From positions 1-64,000 of the forward strand of contig NZ_FCNV02000010.1 in assembly GCF_001544615.1 (NCBI RefSeq): a stretch of 64,000 bases of DNA, written 5' to 3'. Position 1 is the stretch's first letter. Every line of letters starts with the position of its first letter. Under the pieces are notes generated by a model, which worked only from the letters and a program-made list of their open reading frames with translations, did not search any database and had not been told where the DNA came from. The stretch is from Caballeronia concitans. GTDB lineage: Bacteria; Pseudomonadota; Gammaproteobacteria; Burkholderiales; Burkholderiaceae. Shown here piece by piece: positions 10,063 to 19,537 of the stretch. Both the position numbers and the translations under genes were made by a program.

Positions 10063-11180
10063 ACCGCGTGCGATTGGGAATGGTCGGCGGCGGCGAGGGC
10101 GCGTTCATCGGCGCGGTGCATCGGATGGCGGCGCGGCTCGACGATCGTTACGAGCTGGTGGCGGGCGCGTTGTCGTCGGATGCGCGGCGGGCGGCGTCGA
10201 GCGCGGCGGCGATCGGCTTGCCGCGCAGCTACGACGATTATCGCGAGATGGCGCGCATCGAAGCGGGCCGTTCCGACGGCATCGAAGCGGTGGCGATCGT
10301 CACGCCGAATCATCTGCACGCGCCGATCGCGACGGCGTTTCTCGAAGCGGGCATCCACGTGATCTGCGACAAGCCGCTCGCCGTATCGCTCGATGAAGGC
10401 GAAGCGCTCGCGAAACTCGCACGCGAGAAGGGACTCGTGTTCGCGGTGACGTACACGTACACGGGCTATCCGCTCGTGCGCCATGCGCGCGCGATGGTGC
10501 GGCAGGGCCTGCTTGGCGATATCCGCGTGGTGCAGGTGGAGTATGCGCAGGACTGGCTGTCGTTGCCGGTCGAGAACGCGTCGAACAGGCAGGCGGCGTG
10601 GCGCACGGACCCTGCGCTCGCCGGTCCTGCCGGTTGCCTTGGCGATATCGGCACGCATGCGTATCAGCTTGCCGAGTACGTGACGGGGATGCGGCCTTCG
10701 GAGCTATCGGCGGAAGTGGCGACGTTCGTGCCGGGGCGACGTGTCGACGATCACGTGCAGGCGATGCTGCGTTACGCGAGCGGCGCGCGCGGCATGTTGT
10801 GGGCGAGCCAGGTCGCGGCGGGCGAGGAAAACGGCTTGCGGCTGCGCGTGTATGGGACGAAGGCGGGCTTGAGCTTCGATCAGCAATCGCCGAACGAGTT
10901 GTGGTTCACGCCGGTTGGCGGGGCATCGCAGAGAATTACGCGCGGGCGTGTGCAGGGGACCGAAGCGCAGCATGCGACGCGCGTGCCGGCGGGGCATCCG
11001 GAAGGGTATATCGAGGCGTTCGCGCAGGTTTATACGGATGCGGCGGCGTGCATCGCGAGCGGGACCACGCAGGGCGACGAGTGGCTCACCACGGTCGAGG
11101 ATGGCGTCGCGGGGTTGAGGTTCGTGGAGGCGGTGTTGCGCAGTAGCGGGGAGAATGGCCGTTGGGTCGGCGTCGAATGA
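10059..11180 (+). CDS. Gfo/Idh/MocA-family NAD(P)-dependent dehydrogenase
   Basis: A 373-residue sugar or polyol dehydrogenase. An N-terminal Rossmann fold (LGMVGGGEGAFIGAVHR, residues 5-21) and VAIVTPNHLHAPIA precede CDKPLAVS near residue 106, the family's EKP-like motif. The C-terminal alpha/beta domain includes GDIGTHAYQLAEYVTG, with the conserved GxHxxD/H-type helix. Coupled by a four-base overlap to the isomerase, it probably performs the redox step of the same pathway. Downstream lies a terminator shared with gnd. Confidence 0.88.
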   Translation: MNRVRLGMVGGGEGAFIGAVHRMAARLDDRYELVAGALSSDARRAASSAAAIGLPRSYDDYREMARIEAGRSDGIEAVAIVTPNHLHAPIATAFLEAGIHVICDKPLAVSLDEGEALAKLAREKGLVFAVTYTYTGYPLVRHARAMVRQGLLGDIRVVQVEYAQDWLSLPVENASNRQAAWRTDPALAGPAGCLGDIGTHAYQLAEYVTGMRPSELSAEVATFVPGRRVDDHVQAMLRYASGARGMLWASQVAAGEENGLRLRVYGTKAGLSFDQQSPNELWFTPVGGASQRITRGRVQGTEAQHATRVPAGHPEGYIEAFAQVYTDAAACIASGTTQGDEWLTTVEDGVAGLRFVEAVLRSSGENGRWVGVE

Positions 11181-11210
11181 AAAACGGGGCAGCTCGCAAG
11201 CCGCCCCGTT
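11181..11210. terminator. Terminator between the dehydrogenase gene and gnd (convergent)
   Basis: Stem AACGGGGC (11183-11190) pairs with GCCCCGTT (11203-11210). On the minus strand the stem is followed by a short T run (AAAA at 11181-11184 read in reverse), so it mainly serves gnd. It may work in both directions for the two convergent operons. Confidence 0.7.
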
Positions 11211-11236
11211 CGATCAACCGCCTTACTCTCCAGCCA

Positions 11237-12643
<1,407 letters not shown>

Positions 12644-12660
12644 GCTTGATCTCCGAATGA

Positions 12661-12696
12661 CCGAAGCGCTCGCAGCTCGTGGCGCGGGCGCTTCGG
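12661..12696 (-). promoter_or_regulatory. Inverted repeat in the gnd 5' leader
   Basis: CCGAAGCGC (12661-12669) and GCGCTTCGG (12688-12696) form a 9-bp stem with an 18-base loop, 17 bases upstream of the gnd ATG on the minus strand. It may be an RNA hairpin affecting translation or an operator. No matching protein can be named. Confidence 0.4.
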
Positions 12697-12887
12697 GATG
12701 AAACGTGTCGATGGATGCGGCGCTCGCGCTTCACAGGTCGCCCAGGGTTTCGACCGGCGCATCGTGGATGCGCGAGCGCAGACCGCCCGAATTTACCACT
12801 TTGGGCCGCATCCGGCAGCGGCGGCGACCGCACGCGCGCGGGAACAGCGGCATAGAATGAACGCCCTTATGCTGCATCGAACGATTC

Positions 12888-13229
12888 ATGGCGCTTTCCC
12901 GGCGCACGCGAGCGCATCACTATTCGGTTTATGTCGTCGAACTCTCGGACGCGGTCTGGAACGAGCCGCGCTTTCGCCGCGCGAATCCGGATTACGTGCT
13001 CGGCAAGCCGTTCGTCTATGTCGGGATGACGGGCATCGACCCGGACGTGCGTTTCGACAAGCACAAGGCGGGCATCCAGTCGAACCGCTTCGTGCGGGAG
13101 TTCGGGCTGCGGCTTCTGCCGCATCTTTACGAGATGTATAACCCGATGCCCTACGACGGCGCGCGCGACATGGAAGTGGAACTGGCGATCGGCTTGAGGG
13201 AAGCGGGCTACGGCGTGTGGCAGGCGTGA
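12888..13229 (+). CDS. Small conserved protein with GIY-YIG-nuclease-like core
   Basis: 113 residues. The segment YSVYVVELSD...FVYVGMTGIDPDVRFDKHKAG (about residues 12-61) follows the GIY-YIG pattern: YVV strand, YVG strand, then Arg and His a helix turn later. The usual catalytic Glu is not obvious in so short a protein. It is a plausible stand-alone GIY-YIG domain or degenerate relative. The ATG at 12888 is preceded by a -10-like TAGAAT near 12853. It stands alone between gnd and panE. Function unknown. Confidence 0.6.
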   Translation: MALSRRTRAHHYSVYVVELSDAVWNEPRFRRANPDYVLGKPFVYVGMTGIDPDVRFDKHKAGIQSNRFVREFGLRLLPHLYEMYNPMPYDGARDMEVELAIGLREAGYGVWQA

Positions 13230-13270
13230 GCCTGCGCGTTAAGCGGACAATCAACGACAAGGAGCGCGGC

Positions 13271-14206
13271 ATGCGGATTCTGGTAGTGGGCGCGGGCGCC
13301 ATCGGCGGATATTTCGGGGCGCGGCTGCTCGAAGCGGGACGCGACGTGACGTTTCTCGTGCGCGAACGGCGCGCACAACGGCTGCGCGACGGCGGCCTGA
13401 AAGTGCAGAGTCCCGACGGCGACCTGCGATTCAGCAATCCGCCGATCGTGCTGGCGCAAGACATCGACGCGCCTTTCGATCTCGTTCTGCTCAGTTGCAA
13501 GGCCTACGATCTGCAAGGCGCGATCGATTCGCTCGCGCCCGCCGTCGGCCCCGATACGGCGATCCTGCCGCTTTTGAACGGCATGTCGCATCTCGATGCG
13601 CTCGACGCGCGCTTCGGCGCGGACAAGGTGCTCGGCGGCCAATGCGTGATCGCCGCGACGCTCGACGCGCACGGCGCCATCCTTCATTTGAACACGATGC
13701 AGTCGATGACCATCGGCGAGCGCGCGGGCGGGCGCTCGGCGCGCATCGACGCGATCGCGGAGCAATTGAGCGGCGCGCGTTACGAGCTGAACGTGAGCGA
13801 AGACATTCTGCAATCGATGTGGGACAAGTGGGTGTTCCTCGCGACGCTCGCCGCCGGAACGTGCCTGATGCGTGCGCCCATCGGCGATATCGTGACCGCG
13901 CCGGGCGGCGAAGCGCTGCTGCGCGGGCTGTTCGACGAATGTCGCGGTATCGCCGGCGACAACGGCCATCCGCCGGGCGAAGCCGTGCTCGCGCGTTCGC
14001 GGACGTTCTTCTCGGAGCGCGGCTCGTTGATGACGGCGTCCATGCTGCGCGACATCGAGAACAACGCGCCGATCGAAGCGGATCAGATCGTCGGCGATTT
14101 GTTGGCGCGCCGAAAGACAGCGCCCGATGGAACGTCGCTGCTCGCGGTGGCGTACGCGCACCTGAAGGCGTACGAGGCGCGGCGCGCGCGTGCGTCCAAA
14201 GGCTGA
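13271..14206 (+). CDS. panE: 2-dehydropantoate 2-reductase family protein
   Basis: A 311-residue ketopantoate reductase family member: NADPH-dependent reduction of 2-dehydropantoate to pantoate in coenzyme A synthesis, or of a related 2-keto acid. Rossmann motif VVGAGAIGGYFGARL (residues 4-18), CKAYD lysine region near 77, and the C-terminal block SMWDKWVFLATLA and ENNAPIEADQIVGDL. ATG 13271 was chosen because AAGGAGCG precedes it by a good distance. Burkholderia genomes carry several panE paralogs, so pantothenate synthesis is not assured. Confidence 0.85.
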   Translation: MRILVVGAGAIGGYFGARLLEAGRDVTFLVRERRAQRLRDGGLKVQSPDGDLRFSNPPIVLAQDIDAPFDLVLLSCKAYDLQGAIDSLAPAVGPDTAILPLLNGMSHLDALDARFGADKVLGGQCVIAATLDAHGAILHLNTMQSMTIGERAGGRSARIDAIAEQLSGARYELNVSEDILQSMWDKWVFLATLAAGTCLMRAPIGDIVTAPGGEALLRGLFDECRGIAGDNGHPPGEAVLARSRTFFSERGSLMTASMLRDIENNAPIEADQIVGDLLARRKTAPDGTSLLAVAYAHLKAYEARRARASKG

Positions 14207-14280
14207 TGGATTGCGAGGGCCGCTTTTGCTGCGCGGCCCGACGCTGTACGCTCACGCTTCTTTGCATCTCATGACGCGCC

Positions 14281-14832
14281 ATGCATCAGCACGACGACAC
14301 GCACCGACCGACCATCGCGGAAATTTTCATCGGCTTTCTGACGCTCGGCCTCACCGCATTCGGCGGCGCGCTGCCGCTCGCGCGCCGTGAAATCGTCGAG
14401 CGCCGCAAATGGCTCGACGCCGATGCCTTCACCGATCTGCTCGGCCTCTGCCAGTTTCTTCCCGGCGGCAACGTGATCAATCTGTCGGTGGCGATCGGCA
14501 TGCGATTTCGCGGCTTGCCCGGCGCGCTCGCGGGTCTGCTCGGGCTGATCGTCGGACCGTCGCTCGTCGTGATCGGGCTCGGCGTCATCTATCAGCGCAC
14601 GCATCAGGATCCGCGCGTCGCGCATCTGTTCGCCGGGCTCGCGGCGGCGGCGGCGGGGCTGCTCGTCGCGATGTCGGTCAAGCTCATGTGGCCGCTGCGC
14701 AAGAAGCCGGAAGCGGCGGCGGTCGCGCTCGTCATGTTCGCGGCCGTCGCGCTCTTGCGCACGCCGCTTCTCCCGTCGATGCTCGTGCTCACGCCCATCT
14801 CCGTGCTCGTCGCGTGGAAGGTGCGCCGATGA
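14281..14832 (+). CDS. Chromate transporter, N-terminal-type half (short-chain ChrA)
   Basis: A 183-residue membrane protein of the CHR family. It carries the N-terminal half motifs FLTLGLTAFGGALPL (about residues 17-31) and QFLPGGNVINL (about 58-68). Short-chain CHR proteins work as pairs of two homologous halves with opposite topology, exporting chromate or related oxyanions. The stop overlaps the second half's start (ATGA at 14829-14832), so the two are coupled. Confidence 0.88.
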   Translation: MHQHDDTHRPTIAEIFIGFLTLGLTAFGGALPLARREIVERRKWLDADAFTDLLGLCQFLPGGNVINLSVAIGMRFRGLPGALAGLLGLIVGPSLVVIGLGVIYQRTHQDPRVAHLFAGLAAAAAGLLVAMSVKLMWPLRKKPEAAAVALVMFAAVALLRTPLLPSMLVLTPISVLVAWKVRR

Positions 14833-15356
14833 AAGACGATCTCGTTTCGCTCGCGGGCATCTTCAGCCAGTTGTCGCTGCTCGCGTTCGGCGGCGGCAAC
14901 ACCATTCTTCCGGAGATGCAGCGGCAGGTCGTGCAGGTCCATCACTGGATGACGAAGGCCGATTTCTCCGCGCTCTTCGCGCTCGCGCAGGCCGCGCCGG
15001 GGCCGAACATGATGGTCGTCACGCTGATCGGCTGGCACGTCGCCGGATGGCCGGGCGTGCTGATCACGTCGCTGGCGAAGTTCGGGCCGTCGTCGCTCGT
15101 GACGATCCTCGCGCTGCACGCGTGGGAGCGCTTCAAGGACCGGCCGTGGCGGCGTTACCTTCAGATCGGACTCGTGCCGATCACCGTGGGTCTCGTCGCG
15201 TCGAGCGCGCTGCTGATCGCGGAGGCGTCGGATCAGACGGCGGTGCTCGTCGGCATCACGGCAGGCGTCGCGTTGCTGGCTTACAAGACGAGGCTGCATC
15301 CGCTCTGGCTGCTCGGGGCGGGCGCGCTCATCGGGCTGACCGGCTTCGGACAATAA
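14829..15356 (+). CDS. Chromate transporter, second half (short-chain ChrA)
   Basis: A 175-residue partner of the preceding CHR half. It has LLAFGGGNTILPEMQRQVV (about residues 15-33) and the paralogous loop AQAAPGPNMMVVTLIGW (about 53-69). ATG 14829 overlaps the upstream stop. Together they equal one long-chain ChrA split in two, the normal form of SCHR pairs rather than a frameshift, because each half has its own start and the motifs of a complete domain. Substrate may be chromate or another oxyanion. Confidence 0.88.
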   Translation: MKDDLVSLAGIFSQLSLLAFGGGNTILPEMQRQVVQVHHWMTKADFSALFALAQAAPGPNMMVVTLIGWHVAGWPGVLITSLAKFGPSSLVTILALHAWERFKDRPWRRYLQIGLVPITVGLVASSALLIAEASDQTAVLVGITAGVALLAYKTRLHPLWLLGAGALIGLTGFGQ

Positions 15357-15424
15357 AGCGCTAGCTGGCAGGTTTTCTGCTGATTTGCAGACACGAAAGA
15401 CACGAAAGAAACGAGGACAGCGCC

Positions 15425-15763
15425 ATGACCATGACCACCGAATACGCGAAGACCGCGCCCGATCGCAGCGAAGTCGATGCGCTGACCGGTCCCACCGTCG
15501 TCGAATTCGGCACCGACTGGTGCGGCTTCTGCCGCGCCGCGCAACCGCTCATCGCGCAGGCGTTTCAGGCGCATCGCGGCGTGCATCACATCAAGATCGA
15601 GGACGGCAGCGGCCGTCCGCTCGGACGATCCTTCCGCGTGAAGCTCTGGCCGACGCTCGTCTTCATGCTCGGCGGCAAGGAAGTCGCGCGCCTCGTGCGC
15701 CCCGGCGATGCCAGCGAAATCCGCGACGCGCTCGCGCTCATCGACGAGCCGCTCGCCGAATGA
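15425..15763 (+). CDS. Thioredoxin-family protein with WCGFC active site
   Basis: A 112-residue single thioredoxin fold. VVEFGTDWCGFCRAAQPL (about residues 25-42) holds a CGFC active site in place of CGPC, and LWPTLVFMLGGKEV supplies the cis-proline loop. No signal peptide, so cytoplasmic. It probably reduces a disulfide substrate, acting as a thioredoxin-like reductant. It stands alone after the chromate transporter genes, and a link to oxyanion stress is only positional. Confidence 0.85.
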   Translation: MTMTTEYAKTAPDRSEVDALTGPTVVEFGTDWCGFCRAAQPLIAQAFQAHRGVHHIKIEDGSGRPLGRSFRVKLWPTLVFMLGGKEVARLVRPGDASEIRDALALIDEPLAE

Positions 15764-15837
15764 CCGTCTTCGTGCGATAGCGCGCTAAGGGTTATCGCGG
15801 GCAAGACGCGCGCGGGTCAAACTTGTATGATGACCCG

Positions 15838-16569
15838 ATGACTTTTTCCGCCAACCCGACGCGCATGTTCGAGAAGATCCCGCCCCGCGCGCTTTCCGAC
15901 ACGGTCGCGCAGCAATTGCAGAAGCTGATCGAGAAGGGCAGTTTCGCCGCCACCGGCAAGCTGCCGAGCGAAGCCGTGCTCGCGCAGGAATTCGGCGTGA
16001 GCCGCACGGTCATCCGCGAGGCGGTGTCGCGCCTGAAGAACGAAGGCATGGTCGAGCCGCGGCAGGGCAGCGGTGTGTTCATCGTCGAGCGCGCGGGCAT
16101 CCGGCCGTTGCGGATCGATTACGCGCAGGCGGTCGAGCCGGGCGCGGTCGTGCAGATTCTCGCGCTGCGCCGGGCGATCGAAGCGGAAGTCGCCTCCGAA
16201 GCCGCGATGCGCCGCACCGATGCGCAGATGGCCGCGATCGACGCCGCGCTCGCCCGCATCGACGAGGCCGTGCGCGATGGTCGCGATGGCGTCGCGGAAG
16301 ACGTGGCGTTTCATCGCGAGATCGCGAACGCGACCGGCAACCCGTATTTCCTGACAACGCTCGCCTTCCTGAATCAATATCTGGAAGCGGGCACGCTCGT
16401 GACGCGCCGCAACGAGGCGCTGCGCGAGGACTTCTCGCGGCAGGTGCGCGAAGAACACGCCGCGATCGCCGCCGCCATCCGCGCGGGCGATCCGGCAGCC
16501 GCGCGCCACGCCGCCCAGACGCATCTCTACAACGCCGCGCGCCGTCTCGCGGAAGCCGGCATCCGCTAA
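15838..16569 (+). CDS. GntR/FadR (FCD)-family regulator of the threonate/erythronate genes
   Basis: About 243 residues. The N-terminal winged helix (LSDTVAQQLQKLIEKG; LPSEAVLAQEFGVSRTVIREAV, about residues 18-60) is followed by a C-terminal FCD ligand/metal domain (DVAFHREIANATGNPYF; REEHAAIAAAIRAGD...HAAQTHL). These proteins usually repress acid-sugar catabolism and release DNA on binding a pathway acid. I took ATG 15838 over an upstream TTG because the upstream stretch holds TTGTATGATGAC, possibly part of its own operator. It precedes ltnD by 22 bp, likely one operon. Confidence 0.88.
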   Translation: MTFSANPTRMFEKIPPRALSDTVAQQLQKLIEKGSFAATGKLPSEAVLAQEFGVSRTVIREAVSRLKNEGMVEPRQGSGVFIVERAGIRPLRIDYAQAVEPGAVVQILALRRAIEAEVASEAAMRRTDAQMAAIDAALARIDEAVRDGRDGVAEDVAFHREIANATGNPYFLTTLAFLNQYLEAGTLVTRRNEALREDFSRQVREEHAAIAAAIRAGDPAAARHAAQTHLYNAARRLAEAGIR

Positions 16570-16591
16570 CCATCACTCGAAGAGAATCGCC

Positions 16592-17485
16592 ATGTCCAGA
16601 AACGTGGGAGTCATCGGCTTGGGCGCAATGGGTTTGGGCGTCGCGCGCTCGCTGCTGCGCGCGGGCTTCGCCGTCCATGCGTGCGACGTGCGCCGCGAAG
16701 CGCTCGACGCTTTCGCGGCGGAGGGCGGCATCGCGTGCGAATCGCCGGCGGAAATGGGCGGCAAGTGCGATGTCGTCGTGACGCTCGTCGTCAACGCCGC
16801 GCAGACGGAAACCGTGTTGTTCGGCGACAAAGGCGCGGTTGCGTCGATGAAGCCGGGCGGCGTCGTGCTCGCGTGCGCGACGGTCGCGCCGGGCTTCGCG
16901 GTGGAACTGGGCAAGCGCGTGGAAGCGGCGGGCTTGCTGATGCTCGACTCGCCCGTTTCCGGCGGCGCGGCGAAAGCCGCATCCGGCGAGATGACGATGA
17001 TGACCTCCGGCCCCGCCGACGCCTACGCCGCGTGCGAAGACGTGCTGCAGGCGATCGCGGGCAAGGTGTATCGCCTCGGCGATGCGCACGGCGCGGGATC
17101 GAAAGTGAAGATCATCAATCAGCTGCTCGCGGGCGTGCATATCGCCGCAGCCGCCGAAGCGATGGCGCTCGGCATGCGTGAGGGCGTCGATCCGGACGCG
17201 CTCTACGACGTCATCACGCATAGCGCGGGCAATTCGTGGATGTTCGAGAACCGCGTGCCGCACGTGCTCGCGGGCGACTACACGCCGCTTTCCGCCGTCG
17301 ATATCTTCGTGAAGGACCTGGGCCTCGTGCTCGATACCGCGCGCACGACGAAGTTTCCGCTGCCGCTTTCGGCAGCGGCGCATCAGATGTTCATGATGGC
17401 GTCGACGGCCGGCCACGGCGGCGAGGACGATATCGCGGTCATCAAGATTTTCCCGGGCATCGACGTTCCGAAGGGCGCGAAGTGA
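16592..17485 (+). CDS. ltnD: L-threonate dehydrogenase (beta-hydroxyacid dehydrogenase family)
   Basis: A 297-residue NAD-dependent dehydrogenase oxidising L-threonate (or a related 4-carbon sugar acid) at C2 to 2-oxo-tetronate. Rossmann [20 protein letters not shown] (residues 5-24), substrate loop [17 protein letters not shown] (about 117-133) and catalytic lysine block [19 protein letters not shown] (about 167-185). 2-hydroxy-3-oxopropionate reductase (GarR) is the family alternative. The neighbouring otnI and denD genes favour LtnD. Confidence 0.85.
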   Translation: MSRNVGVIGLGAMGLGVARSLLRAGFAVHACDVRREALDAFAAEGGIACESPAEMGGKCDVVVTLVVNAAQTETVLFGDKGAVASMKPGGVVLACATVAPGFAVELGKRVEAAGLLMLDSPVSGGAAKAASGEMTMMTSGPADAYAACEDVLQAIAGKVYRLGDAHGAGSKVKIINQLLAGVHIAAAAEAMALGMREGVDPDALYDVITHSAGNSWMFENRVPHVLAGDYTPLSAVDIFVKDLGLVLDTARTTKFPLPLSAAAHQMFMMASTAGHGGEDDIAVIKIFPGIDVPKGAK

Positions 17486-17531
17486 TCGCGCGGCCCGGCC
17501 TGCCACGACAACCCATTCAAGGAGAACTCCG

Positions 17532-18320
17532 ATGCCTCGCTTCGCCGCGAATCTCTCGATGATGTACACGGAACACGCGTTCCTCGACCGCTTCGCCGCC
17601 GCCGCGAAGGACGGCTTCAAGGCGGTCGAATTCCTCTTTCCGTACGACTTTCCCGCCGCCGACATCAAGACGCGCCTGACGGACAACGGCCTCACGCAGG
17701 CGCTCTTCAATGCGCCGCCGGGCGACTGGGCGGCGGGCGAGCGCGGCATCGCCTCGTTGCCCGGACGCGAGGACGAGTTCAAGGCGAGCGTCGAGCGCGC
17801 GCTCGAATACACGGCCGTGCTCGGCAACGAAAAGCTGCATGTGATGGCGGGCCTGATCGCGCCGGATCAGCCGCGCGACGTGCATCGCGCGGTGTATCTC
17901 AAGAATCTCGAGTACGCGGCGAAAGCGGCGCAAGGCGCGGGCGTGCGCGTCGTGATCGAGCCGATTAACACGCGCGACATTCCCGGCTTCTTCCTCAATC
18001 GTCAGGACGAAGCGCAAGCCATTTGCGATGAAATCGGCGCGCCGAATCTGCAAGTCCAGTTCGATATCTATCACTGCCAGATCGTCGAAGGCGATGTCGC
18101 CGTCAAGCTCAAGCGCGACATGAAGCGGCCCAACGCGGGCATCGGCCATATCCAGATTGCGGGCGTGCCGGACCGCAACGAGCCGGATATCGGCGAAATC
18201 AACTATCCGTATCTCTTCGATGTGATCGATTCGCTCGGGTACGACGGCTGGATCGGTTGCGAATACCGGCCGAAAGCGGGCACGTCGGAAGGCCTCGGCT
18301 GGCTCAAGTCCTATCTTTGA
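17532..18320 (+). CDS. otnI: 2-oxo-tetronate isomerase (hydroxypyruvate-isomerase-like)
   Basis: A 262-residue TIM-barrel isomerase resembling Hyi/OtnI. It begins [21 protein letters not shown], and [15 protein letters not shown] (about residue 142) and [15 protein letters not shown] (about 174) carry the conserved Glu/Asp/His metal ligands. OtnI interconverts 2-oxo- and 3-oxo-tetronate so that erythronate and threonate breakdown converge. AAGGAGAA sits upstream of the ATG at suitable distance. It follows ltnD by 46 bp. Hydroxypyruvate isomerase is the alternative name. Confidence 0.85.
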   Translation: MPRFAANLSMMYTEHAFLDRFAAAAKDGFKAVEFLFPYDFPAADIKTRLTDNGLTQALFNAPPGDWAAGERGIASLPGREDEFKASVERALEYTAVLGNEKLHVMAGLIAPDQPRDVHRAVYLKNLEYAAKAAQGAGVRVVIEPINTRDIPGFFLNRQDEAQAICDEIGAPNLQVQFDIYHCQIVEGDVAVKLKRDMKRPNAGIGHIQIAGVPDRNEPDIGEINYPYLFDVIDSLGYDGWIGCEYRPKAGTSEGLGWLKSYL

Positions 18321-18336
18321 AACAGGAGCGGTGCCA

Positions 18337-19305
18337 ATGCAAATCCTCATCACCGGCGGCGCGGGCTTTCTCGGGCAGCGGCTCGCCAAGCGTCTGCTCG
18401 ATCGCGGCGAACTGAACGGCAAGCCGATCACGAAGCTCGTGCTGCTCGACGTGGCGCGTCCCGCCGACGAACGCCTGCTCGCCGATTCGCGCGTGCAGGC
18501 CGAAACCGGCGACATCTCGGATCGCGCGGTGCTGGAACGCCACGTCGACCGGAACACGGAAGCCATCTTCCATCTCGCCGCGATCGTCTCCGGCCAGGCC
18601 GAAGCCGACTTCGATCTCGGCATGAAGATCAATCTGGACGCATCGCGCGCGCTGCTCGAAGTCTGCCGCGCGGCGGGACACGCGCCGCGCGTCGTGTTCA
18701 CGAGTTCGGTCGCGGTGTACGGCGGCACGCTGCCGGAGGTCGTGCAGGACGATACGGCGCTCAATCCGCAATCGTCGTATGGAACGCAAAAGGCGATCGC
18801 CGAATTGCTGCTGTGCGACTACACGCGGCGCGGTTTCGTCGATGGCCGCGTGCTGCGGCTGCCGACCATCAGCGTACGGCCGGGCAAGCCGAACGCCGCG
18901 GCTTCGTCGTTCGCGAGCGGCATCATTCGCGAGCCGCTGAACGGCGAGCGATCGACGTGTCCCGTCGGCGGCGACACGCGCGTGTGGCTCGCGTCGCCGA
19001 GAAGCGCGGTCGAAGCGCTCGTCGCCGGCTGCGAGCTGGATCGCGCGGCGCTCGGCAATCGGCCGGTGGTGAATCTGCCGGGCTTGTCGGTGAGCGTGAA
19101 CGAGATGGTCGCGGCGCTGCGCGAAGTGGCCGGCGACGAAGCCGTCGCGCGCATCGACTGGCAGCGCGACGAGCGCATCGGGAAGATCGTCGAAAGCTGG
19201 CCGGGCGCGTGGAACACGGCGCGCGCCGAACAACTCGGCCTCGTTGGCGACAAGTCTTTCGCCGACGTGATCCGCGCTTACATCGAAGAAGAACAACGCG
19301 CGTGA
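18337..19305 (+). CDS. denD: D-erythronate dehydrogenase (SDR family)
   Basis: A 322-residue extended short-chain dehydrogenase oxidising D-erythronate to 2-oxo-tetronate with NAD. ILITGGAGFLGQRLAKRLL (residues 3-21) is the cofactor site, and VVFTSSVAVYGG with SSYGTQKAIAELL (Y-x-x-x-K, about residues 149-161) is the catalytic part. ATG 18337 is preferred to GTG 18331 because AGGAG lies 9 bases upstream of it. It closes the gntR-ltnD-otnI-denD operon. The kinase (OtnK) and aldolase (OtnC) that normally complete the pathway are not in the window. Confidence 0.87.
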   Translation: MQILITGGAGFLGQRLAKRLLDRGELNGKPITKLVLLDVARPADERLLADSRVQAETGDISDRAVLERHVDRNTEAIFHLAAIVSGQAEADFDLGMKINLDASRALLEVCRAAGHAPRVVFTSSVAVYGGTLPEVVQDDTALNPQSSYGTQKAIAELLLCDYTRRGFVDGRVLRLPTISVRPGKPNAAASSFASGIIREPLNGERSTCPVGGDTRVWLASPRSAVEALVAGCELDRAALGNRPVVNLPGLSVSVNEMVAALREVAGDEAVARIDWQRDERIGKIVESWPGAWNTARAEQLGLVGDKSFADVIRAYIEEEQRA

Positions 19306-19310
19306 CCCAC

Positions 19311-19343
19311 GACGCCGTGCGGCCCCGCACGGCGTCACGCTTT
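19311..19343 (+). terminator. Terminator-like hairpin after denD
   Basis: GACGCCGTGC (19311-19320) pairs with GCACGGCGTC (19327-19336) around a six-base loop, then ACGCTTTC. The stem is strong but the T run is weak. Position 6 bp after the denD stop fits transcription termination. Confidence 0.55.
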
Positions 19344-19537
19344 CATCCGCATTTCCGCGCTAAACTCATCTCTTAAATGTGACGAAGGCCGGCTGGGCGC
19401 TCCATGCGCCGCTGCGGATCGCGGGCGCCGCTTGCCCGATTCTCCCCGTTGCTCCCGGTTCGCCGCCTTTCGCCGCCTTCGCGCGCGAAGCCTCTTCGTC
19501 CCGTCACCACGCCGTCGCGCCACGCGGGAGATTCCCC

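Noticed and set aside
14217-14239. GGGCCGC/GCGGCCC hairpin after panE as a terminator
   Set aside because: No T run follows and the stem is short in GC-rich DNA. Not distinguishable from chance.
14281-15356. Frameshifted long-chain chrA gene
   Set aside because: The two halves have their own starts and full half-domain motifs and overlap by ATGA, the normal short-chain CHR pair layout.
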